DNA from: Argyresthia goedartella
Taxonomy: Eukaryota > Arthropoda > Insecta > Lepidoptera > Argyresthiidae
Direction: 5' to 3'
Assembly (NCBI GenBank): GCA_949825045.1
Contig: OX463820.1
Span: 6,336,501-6,400,500 of the forward strand
DNA: 64,000 nucleotides
The notes below the pieces were generated by a model. The model did no database searches. It was given only the letters and a program-made list of their open reading frames with translations, and was not told the origin of the DNA. Shown in pieces: positions 59,601 through 64,000 of the stretch. The position numbers were made by a program, and so were the translations under genes. Numbering within the stretch: the first letter of the stretch is position 1; each line of letters begins with the position of its first letter.

Positions 59601-62600
59601 CGCAATGTACGTGCATGAGGCAGGCAAGTATCGAATGTGTTGCGAACATATTCGTACGCTTTCGGTGAATAATAATGTAGAGTCAATGCAAAACTCCGAA
59701 TTGCTGGAGAGTATTGCTGTTTGCATTCTGTTGCATTGGTAGAACATATACGGACAACATTTTCTTGTGGCACTGCACCACACTTTAAGTATTTATGTCC
59801 AGATTTTTTTATTAGGTAATCTTTTTCCTTGAAATGTTTTGAGCAAATTGTGCTTGATTTTGTAGGCATCCAATATTCTCTACCAGTAACATCAATCCAC
59901 TGTTCTTTTATTGTTGGCTCTTGAGGAAAGCTGAAAAAAAAAGGTAGGTACACAGAGCAAAAAAACATATCTTTATTCTACAATTACATTTATAGGGAAA
60001 ATTACGAGATTATAGCACCAAAACTAACTTCAATATAAGGTTTTTAAAAATCCATAAATAAAACCCTGGTTTGCGACAAATAAAACTTAAGCGGTGGAGG
60101 TCCCCTCTACCCCCTCACCCGCCCCACCCCCTCCGCCCACTTTCCTTCCAAAAATCAGGTGTCCGTGTTCGAGACCTTTACCTATAGTCCTTAAATCCCG
60201 CCCCAACACGCACTGAGCCAATGTGGTGGAGTATGTCTCAATCTTACACGAATCCGGTAAGAGTCCTGTGCCTCTTGGTGGGACGTTGGTAGCCTATATT
60301 TATTTATTTAAAAGGTACTTAGAAACAACCATTTATCGATACGATGGCATAATGTGTCCCCACCCTATCACGAAAATCGTACCTCGATTGTATTTTCGAT
60401 CAAATTATTAAAAATCTACGTTTATTGAACTTACCGATGAAAAGAAATCCTTCCATTATTCACATTAGCTTGTTGGCTTCTGGCTCTGCAAGTTATAATT
60501 GCGCAACTCGGCATTTTAGAGGGTTTTCGCGGAGTAACGCCTTCAACGAAAGAACGCGGCCGACTGAGGGGAGGTGAGGAGCGTTTTAGGCTATGTATGA
60601 GCGTTTGCTCATACTCGCGGCGCGCCTGAACCGCCCACACCGCCTTTCTAACCTACTATTAAATGTTCTGTGGCGGGAACCGTCGTGTCTCCATAGGCTA
60701 CGGCGATGGGTCCCATCACGAAAAATGGAGTATAACATCCAACCAACTCAGTCGTAAGGGAAAAGGCGTGATACCAAGGTTACTCGTACTTTCTTAACAA
60801 ATTCGCTGCTATATTTTTTACAATGCATCGCAATGCATGCATGGTATTAGAGGTCACATAGTATGAAAAGCAAAAGTTCCTTTTTAGATTATCTGCCAGC
60901 CAGCAGGCAGCAGGAATAGCAGGCATCCATATTTTGGGGTTAATGAGGATATTAAATTAAGTTATATGGCGCCATTGAGCTACTTTTACTATATAGCGTA
61001 CAGAGACGCTATCGTAAACAAAACCGTGTCGCAACTTGAAGACAGGGGGGGGGGCGGGGGGCGGGTGCGGGGTGCGGGGCGCGCGCGACGCGTCGTCCCC
61101 TATAGATTGCACACCGCAGAAGTGACACTGCTTTTGTACCTAAAAAACTTCACTTAAATACCTGCCCTATTTCAAAATGTATTAATAGTTACTAAGATTT
61201 TGAAAAAATGGTTAAGTGTAAAAGCAAAAGAAAATGAATTGGTATGCATTTAAAATCAAATAAAAGTTGTTCTTGTATAAGCCCCGCAGAAAGGTAATGC
61301 GCTTGAAGGTTCCCTTCAAAGGTGTTATTTGACGTCATCGCCCAGAGACATGTAGACCGTGTGAAGACAACTTAGTGTTATATGATCGTCAGTGAAAGAG
61401 AGAGAGAGAATAGGAGTTGAGTGGAGTTGATATTTGAGTATTAAACTAAACATGTACTATGATAGCGTAAACAGGGATCCACATACAAACTAATATGGTT
61501 TCCGTGGACCTAATTAAGATGCTCTCGTATTGCTTTTCCATGTGTAATCAATAAATAAAAATATATATACCCTGATTTATGCATAGGTAGTACCTATTTT
61601 ACTCAGCTTTTCCGGGTGGCTCCCGCCACAAGCACAACGAAATTACTGGAGATAGTTTGTTTTTGTCTGATAACTACTCACAGGAATTGACGTCACTATG
61701 ACGACACACGGCCTTGACATTTCGCGAATTACAATTCTGCGGAGCTTATATATGTCCTTAAATAGATTATTTAATAAGTATTTTTTTGCAAAAACACGGA
61801 TTATATTTCAAACTGCCTCATAGTGATTTGTTAACTGCTTACTCGTACCACCATTAGTACCCTACCTGTTTAATATGTACGGTTTACTTTTTATAATCTA
61901 TGATTTTCATATAAAATATCGGCTACAATAGAAAAAAAATGTACAAAAATAGTTTTGGTTGGTGTTCGTGGTCATATATTGTTAACTCATCGATGAAAAG
62001 TCACGCCACTTTCTTTTTTCTTCGTAGTTGATTTATTTTTAAAAGTTCAGGCCGGCATTCTTAAAATTGTTGTGTAGTCCCAATTGCGACATGCGGTCAC
62101 TATGAGCGCAGGCGAGGGACTAAATGAGTTGTTGCCGTCCGGCAACAATTTATGGCGCTAACTACTGGTTTGCGGCGTCATCGAATCCATCGGCTAGTAA
62201 TAGTAGTTCAATGGATGACGCAAATGAATGTTGCTTATTTTATCCTCGAGTCCTCCAAGAGGCGACATATCGGGCAATGGCTACAAACAAGCAGCTACAG
62301 AGCCTCAAAAGGAACATGTGAACACCCCATTCATGTAGCAACAATCGAAATTCCCAAGACCCACAAAAAATGGGGATAAATACATTCTTCACAAAATAAA
62401 AGGCCCGCGTAGCGACAGCTTCCGTGTCACTGACGTAATAAGATTAAATTTAGTTTGGCCCACCGGGTTTTTTATTTTGTGAAGACTGTAGGTTCGAAGT
62501 ATATACTTGAGTATCATAGTAGATTATACACCAAGAGGATAAAGCACTGTTTTATGTCTCGGGTACGATATTGAATTCTGAACATAACGAAGGACTGAGT

Positions 62601-64000
62601 TCGCTCGGGAATTAAGACTGAGTCCTGAGTGCAGTGAGGGGTTCAAGAGCGCACGTGACAAAAACAGTTTTATCCCCGAGGAGTAAACTCACCATTTACG
62701 AGGCAATAAAAAATATAGTGAAAATTGACGTTTGATGCATTAAGACAAGGCTATTGTTTTATTTAAAATGTGTTCCATTCATCTTGCCCTGGGCGGCTCG
62801 GTTTTCAAATAAGCCCCCGGAGAGCTCGGTCGTGCGTGCGCTGAGCCATTCATCTTGCCCTGGGCGGCTCGGTTTTCAAATAAGCCCCCGGAGAGCTCGG
62901 TCGTGCGTGCGCTGAGCCATTCATCTTGCCCTGGGCGGCTCGGTTTTCAAATAAGCCCCCGGAGAGCTCGGTCGTGCGTGCGCTGAGCCATTCATCTTGC
63001 CCTGGGCGGCTCGGTTTTCAAATAAGCCCCCGGAGAGCTCGGTCGTGCGTGCGCTGAGCCATTCATCTTGCCCTGGGCGGCTCGGTTTTCAAATAAGCCC
63101 CCGGAGAGCTCGGTCGTGCGTGCGCTGAGCCATTCATCTTGCCCTGGGCGGCTCGGTTTTCAAATAAGCCCCCGGAGAGCTCGGTCGTGCGTGCGCTGAG
63201 CCATTCATCTTGCCCTGGGCGGCTCGGTTTTCAAATAAGCCCCCGGAGAGCTCGGTCGTGCGTGCGCTGAGCCATTCATCTTGCCCTGGGCGGCTCGGTT
63301 TTCAAATAAGCCCCCGGAGAGCTCGGTCGTGCGTGTGCTGAGCCATTCATCTTGCCCTGGGCGGCTCGGTTTTCAAATAAGCCCCCGGAGAGCTCGGTCG
63401 TGCGTGCGCTGAGCCATTCATCTTGCCCTGGGCGGCTCGGTTTTCAAATAAGCCCCCGGAGAGCTCGGTCGTGCGTGCGCTGAGCCATTCATCTTGCCCT
63501 GGGCGGCTCGGTTTTCAAATAAGCCCCCGGAGAGCTCGGTCGTGCGTGCGCTGAGCCATTCATCTTGCCCTGGGCTGGGCGGCTCGGTTTTCAAATAAGC
63601 CCCCGGAGAGCTCGGTCGTGCGTGCGCTGAGCCATTCATCTTGCCCTGGGCGGCTCGGTTTTCAAATAAGCCCCCGGAGAGCTCGGTCGTGCGTGCGCTG
63701 AGCCTATTTCAGGAAATTAGACGTAAAGGACATAACAATAAGAACTGTGAGAAGTTAACATCACATTATTCACCAAAGGATTGTAAAGAAATTCAGTACA
63801 ACATTATGACCCGGCTCAAGCCAAGAGCTAAAATGTCTCGCTTTAAGTAAGGTTTGCATGATATGTAATGTCGAGCAGGTGGCGTGAAAAATAATTTACC
63901 TTTTTGACTAACTCTTTTGCTTCCGGTGCTTTGTAATCTCGCTCCAGTTCCTGGAGAATTTCCTTGGTCTCGGTGGAGACAGTCTTCAGTCTGGCATGCG
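44452..64000 (-). CDS. PPIL2: PPIL2 / cyclophilin-60 gene, 3' six exons (5' part beyond window)
   Basis: This is a nuclear cyclophilin-type peptidyl-prolyl isomerase with an N-terminal U-box, found associated with spliceosomes in other animals. The coding exons read, 5' to 3': 63900-64000, 56036-56180, 52009-52157, 49108-49259, 45648-45837 and 44452-44685. All join in phase with AG/GT boundaries. The U-box part lies past the window end. Visible parts are the linker ([33 protein letters not shown]), the whole cyclophilin domain and the C-terminal tail ending FGSFAAW. Catalytic positions equivalent to CypA Arg55, Phe60, Met61, Gln63 and His126 are kept ([22 protein letters not shown]). Phe113 is Tyr (SQFYI) and the cyclosporin-contact Trp121 is Gln. 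Introns of 0.96-7.7 kb hold most of the transposons in this part of the window. Confidence 0.93.
45648..45837 (-). CDS. PPIL2: PPIL2 exon: end of cyclophilin domain
   Basis: The exon begins at acceptor CTCCAG/CTACATC, completing the TTC codon started in the previous exon. It encodes [33 protein letters not shown] and [12 protein letters not shown]. The donor GTCACG is weaker than the others in this gene. Confidence 0.92.
45860..46364. other. PPIL2 intron, no repeat recognised
   Basis: Sequence between the exon at 45.8 kb and the duplicated junction at 46,365. Small frames here are not supported. Confidence 0.4.
46365..46421 (-). pseudogene. Duplicated piece of a PPIL2 exon/intron junction
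   Basis: About 50 bases (TTCGCCATTGTG..CTATG, then TTTGGCAGGGTACGTACAAC and TGTGAT..CCGTT) repeat the donor end of the PPIL2 exon at 49,072-49,121. The copy has a 5-base insertion (GTGAT) and cannot encode more than a few codons. Confidence 0.8.
47460..47500 (+). promoter_or_regulatory. TATA + TCAGT promoter, antisense inside a PPIL2 intron
   Basis: TATAAATA at 47460-47467 precedes TCAGTCT at 47492-47498; the initiator A is 34 bases after the first T. Transcription would run against PPIL2. No protein frame follows. The setting would also fit the promoter of a solo LTR, but LTR ends were not found. Confidence 0.5.
47494..47709 (+). other. Possible non-coding first exon ending in a GTAAGT donor
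   Basis: From the initiator, 216 bases run to a perfect donor core (AACTT/GTAAGTC at 47710). No ATG-led frame of note is present. It could be a transcript leader of an antisense RNA or of an LTR element. Confidence 0.35.
49108..49259 (-). CDS. PPIL2: PPIL2 exon: cyclophilin core
   Basis: The exon starts at acceptor CTCACCAG/ATCCAAGG and encodes [19 protein letters not shown], then [20 protein letters not shown] and PNTNGSQ plus two bases of the next codon. The donor is GTACGT. The QGGD and [13 protein letters not shown] blocks are the cyclophilin active-site signatures. Confidence 0.94.
49260..50840. other. PPIL2 intron without recognised repeats
   Basis: Frames at 49547-49942 overlap on three frames and both strands and show no domain. 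Confidence 0.35.
50841..51815 (+). mobile_element. jockey-like LINE fragment, decayed, antisense in a PPIL2 intron
   Basis: The plus strand carries the start of a reverse transcriptase in several frames: [35 protein letters not shown], then after a shift [30 protein letters not shown] and [15 protein letters not shown]. The catalytic YADD part is missing, so the fragment ends inside the domain. The 86-codon serine/alanine-rich frame at 50841-51101 precedes it and may be part of the same element. A 16-bp hairpin interrupts it at 51,359-51,394. Confidence 0.7.
51359..51394. repeat. Perfect 16-bp hairpin with 4-base loop in a LINE fragment
   Basis: GCTGCTTATGGCCAGG (51359-51374), TTTA loop, then its exact reverse complement (51379-51394). 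One arm is probably LINE coding sequence and the other a foldback copy. Confidence 0.85.
52009..52157 (-). CDS. PPIL2: PPIL2 exon: start of cyclophilin domain
   Basis: The exon starts at acceptor CCCGTTTCAG/GC, completing a Gly codon. It encodes [40 protein letters not shown] and SIRNFM. The donor is ATG/GTGAGG. FHR and FM supply the catalytic Arg, Phe and Met. Confidence 0.94.
52530..53770 (+). mobile_element. RNase H-type LINE fragment (reverse transcriptase), decayed
   Basis: In shifting frames the plus strand encodes [72 protein letters not shown], a degraded FIDMESAFD and the catalytic [12 protein letters not shown]. Wording matches the family of the 20.2-21.8 kb LINE rather than the jockey-like fragment on the other side of the exon. 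Many stops make it inert. Confidence 0.75.
53948..53977. repeat. Long G run
   Basis: A run of about 16 G is followed by AGGAGGGGGG. It could form a G-quadruplex on the plus strand and is prone to sequencing length error. Confidence 0.7.
54110..54390. other. Intron sequence before the 32-bp array
   Basis: Contains two CAAGAACCTAACC-type short repeats near 54,107-54,130. No gene is supported; minus-strand frames here are by-products of the array. Confidence 0.35.
54391..54566. repeat. 32-bp minisatellite, 5-6 copies
   Basis: GGAGACGGCAGCACGTCAGG starts at 54423, 54455, 54487 and 54519, and a partial last copy at 54551. A diverged copy precedes them. The period is exactly 32 bp. It lies in a PPIL2 intron. 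Confidence 0.9.
54567..55424. other. PPIL2 intron, nothing recognised
   Basis: No coding frame or repeat family identified. A short ATA/ATT microsatellite lies near 55,386-55,402. Confidence 0.35.
55425..55593 (-). mobile_element. SINE family A, copy 3
   Basis: On the minus strand the B-box region GGTTCGAGTCCCGG-like (here GGGGTTCGAGTCCCGGTGGG) is followed by ATTTGTATGATGAGAACGG and GTATCGTTGTCTAGTACCC, as in copy 1. The A-box half is missing. Confidence 0.7.
55680..55950 (+). mobile_element. C-terminal fragment of an RNase H-type LINE
   Basis: The frame encodes [12 protein letters not shown], then [20 protein letters not shown] with CP, a Cys/His zinc-knuckle-like end found after RNase H in such LINEs, and ends QGVFFKKK. 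It may be the far end of the same insertion as 52.5-53.8 kb, separated by later insertions. Confidence 0.7.
56036..56180 (-). CDS. PPIL2: PPIL2 exon: linker before cyclophilin domain
   Basis: The exon starts at acceptor ACGTTGCAG/GTGGCG and encodes [34 protein letters not shown] and YERVKKKG, ending one base into the Gly codon at G/GTCAGT. AAHYSTG and STAMVPET are diagnostic of PPIL2. Confidence 0.93.
56591..56645. repeat. Perfect 27-bp-arm palindrome with 1-base centre
   Basis: CCGCTTGGTGGCGCTGGTGT at 56591 onward is mirrored exactly to 56645. A related ACTACACCAGCAGCGCCAAC lies at about 56,736-56,756. It sits 175 bp from the left end of the P-type element, outside it. Confidence 0.9.
56812..56819. 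repeat. 8-bp target-site duplication, left copy
   Basis: GCGGGAAC directly precedes the left inverted repeat and is identical to 60673-60680. Eight-base duplications are characteristic of P-type transposons. Confidence 0.92.
57262..57402. mobile_element. Miniature inverted-repeat element nested in the P-type element
   Basis: GTCGTGTTT at about 57,261 and AAACACGAC at about 57,402 enclose a long imperfect hairpin whose inner arms are GGACGGTAATATCGTAGGAA (from 57294) and its near reverse complement up to 57372. A related GATGGTAATATTGTAGGGAA occurs in the lin-7 3' region at about 44,005. Confidence 0.55.
57664..58974 (-). CDS. P-type transposase exon 3
   Basis: From acceptor TTTTTCAG/GTATACC the exon encodes [20 protein letters not shown], a basic/helical segment, the QDHLE catalytic block with [15 protein letters not shown], an acidic stretch [17 protein letters not shown] and a C-terminus ending VLFQGQ. 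Confidence 0.9.
   Translation of the reverse strand, partial: VYQTFVDASGKKIQWAYLEELNKVQEKEKFHLRNKLRHRHIHFQNQKMKVKLATQLFSLNVADAVDFCEEKLNMSDFQDSSATTKFLRIINNLFDIFNSRSLNQYGYKKAINEWNAPTIFDYLDEAVEYISTLKAQDGTLLIKSPRKVGFLGFLGCVQAVKHFYRTLIETKELLFFPFYKVSQDHLELLFCNIRCHGGANNNPTARQFKAAYKKLLVHVELKDYGNGNCTALENLSILNCSSAVKRINLTTDATYELEEGNEDDGSEEREFAEFYKNMSSFSIQVLSHIAGNVVHVLMKKIKFDVCVGALVSRWRTSQHKFIICKDKGGLLYPSDDVITICKKAESVIRYYTDNSRKFNKDFLVTKILHSLVGTKLFEDISFHQIGEYPTGNHITDLMKAVIEKYINIRVHFLLKEYVSKETKRQLLNKYVLFQGQ
57664..60514 (-). CDS. P-type (THAP9-like) transposase, 750 aa, three exons, intact
   Basis: This is a cut-and-paste transposase that binds element ends with an N-terminal THAP zinc finger. Exons are 60435-60514, 59069-59930 and 57664-58974, with phases 2 and 0 and canonical sites (CG/GTAAGT, TTTTTCAG, CAG/GTAGAT, TTTTTCAG/GTATACC). 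The THAP domain is complete: C4, C9, C56, H59 (C-X4-C-X46-C-X2-H), with ISFHRFPQ and CGAVPQ. Candidate catalytic acids sit in LVMDEMAI (D175), LTFDGCASN (D264) and QDHLELLF (D498, E501), the last followed by the P-family hallmark [26 protein letters not shown] is also typical. Drosophila P transposase is 751 residues, so length matches. There is no stop, shift or missing hallmark. Domesticated THAP9-like genes lack flanking inverted repeats; this one has them, so it is a transposon. Confidence 0.93.
59069..59930 (-). CDS. P-type transposase exon 2
   Basis: From acceptor TTTTTTTTCAG the exon completes Arg27 and runs [16 protein letters not shown] to LIRNAFQ. It holds the rest of the THAP domain, a linker (residues about 90-160) and the first catalytic aspartates. 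If the next 94-base intron is kept, reading continues for eight more codons (VDSIFNKQ) to a stop, giving a 322-residue truncated protein. Confidence 0.9.
60435..60514 (-). CDS. P-type transposase exon 1 (THAP N-terminus)
   Basis: The ATG at 60514 opens [14 protein letters not shown] and the exon ends NNGRISFHR within the Arg codon at donor GTAAGT. It supplies the first two zinc-binding cysteines of the THAP domain. The 158 bp between this ATG and the right terminus would hold the promoter. No TATA box is obvious. Confidence 0.9.
60673..60680. repeat. 8-bp target-site duplication, right copy
   Basis: GCGGGAAC, identical to 56812-56819, immediately follows the right inverted repeat. Confidence 0.92.
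60681..62775. other. PPIL2 intron between P element and 71-bp array
   Basis: No gene recognised. A G-rich block at about 61,046-61,082 could form a G-quadruplex. An AAAGGCGTGAT word near 60,763 recalls the SINE family at 6.7 kb. An AGAG microsatellite lies near 61,397-61,410. Confidence 0.4.
62776..63705. repeat. 71-bp minisatellite, 13 copies, nearly identical
   Basis: The unit contains ATTCATCTTGCCCTGGGCGG, CTCGGTTTTCAAATAAGCCC and CGGAGAGCTCGGTCGTGCG. ATCTTGCC starts at 62781, 62852, 62923, 62994, 63065, 63136, 63207, 63278, 63349, 63420, 63491, 63562 and 63638, always 71 apart except one 76-bp unit with an extra TGGGC. One further difference was seen (C to T near 63,336). The unit is GC-rich and not a multiple of three, so open frames across it are by-products. 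It lies in a PPIL2 intron. Confidence 0.97.
63900..64000 (-). CDS. PPIL2: PPIL2 exon, partial (continues past window end)
   Basis: Reading on the minus strand gives [20 protein letters not shown] then [11 protein letters not shown] to donor AAG/GTAAAT. It matches the segment just before the NAAHYSTG block of PPIL2. Upstream exons with the U-box must lie beyond 64,000. Confidence 0.88.

Larger units (their letters stand above)
56820..60672 (-). mobile_element. P-type DNA transposon, apparently complete (3,853 bp)
   Basis: The ends are 31-bp inverted repeats (56820-56850 and 60642-60672, starting CACAGAACATTTAATA, one mismatch). They are flanked by the 8-bp duplication GCGGGAAC on both sides. 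Both lengths equal those of the Drosophila P element. The single gene inside, on the minus strand, encodes a 750-residue THAP-domain transposase in three exons without any stop or shift. The element lies in a 7.7-kb PPIL2 intron, in the same transcriptional direction as PPIL2. A small hairpin element is nested near its left end. Perfect flanking duplications and intact coding imply a recent, possibly active copy. Confidence 0.93.

Noticed and set aside
63418..63639. 73-codon minus-strand protein
   Set aside because: It is only the translation of the 71-bp repeat, whose period is not a multiple of three.
62776..63705. CRISPR-like array
   Set aside because: Units are continuous 71-bp repeats with no variable spacers, and the context is a eukaryotic intron. 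It is a minisatellite.

Overview
This window is eukaryotic, AT-rich and gene-poor. It is most likely from a moth or butterfly (Lepidoptera). Two conserved animal genes read clearly, splice sites fit the GT/AG rule, and core promoters of the insect TATA plus TCAGT type are visible. The rest is dominated by transposable elements: tRNA-headed SINEs, a mariner, jockey/CR1-type and RNase H-bearing LINEs, short inverted-repeat elements and a complete P-type element. The order is an inference from the style of the repeats; no species can be named. All exon boundaries were placed by eye.

Layout. 1-9.9 kb: intergenic, with inverted-repeat elements, a GC-rich promoter with a probable untranslated first exon (3.0-3.5 kb), a 69-bp duplication, a SINE and a second GC-rich patch (7.7-8.3 kb). 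10-16 kb: three tRNA-derived SINE copies, one split by a mariner (13,887-15,233), and an inverted-repeat element at 12.2-12.9 kb. 16.5-22.2 kb: three consecutive LINE remnants. 22-36 kb: LINE tails, palindromes, a probable first coding exon on the minus strand (29.0-29.1 kb), and inverted-repeat elements at 30.2-32.4 kb. 36-43 kb: repeats and one broken reading frame of unknown origin (41.0-41.4 kb).

43.2-64 kb is the genic part. A complete single-exon lin-7 (veli) gene lies on the plus strand. It is convergent with the 3' half of PPIL2/cyclophilin-60 on the minus strand, of which six exons are visible and the 5' part lies past the window end. PPIL2 exons are only 145-234 bp and are separated by introns of up to 7.7 kb filled with LINE fragments (mostly antisense), two minisatellites and the P-type element.

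The most notable object is that P-type element (56,820-60,672). It has 31-bp terminal inverted repeats with one mismatch, a perfect 8-bp target duplication (GCGGGAAC), and three exons that splice in silico to an uninterrupted 750-residue THAP-domain transposase. It looks full length and recently inserted. Other items to re-examine are a foldback rearrangement that disabled the mariner, a highly uniform 13-copy 71-bp array in the same PPIL2 intron as the P element, a short duplication of a PPIL2 exon/intron junction flanking 2.65 kb, and an antisense TATA/Inr promoter with a strong splice donor inside a PPIL2 intron.
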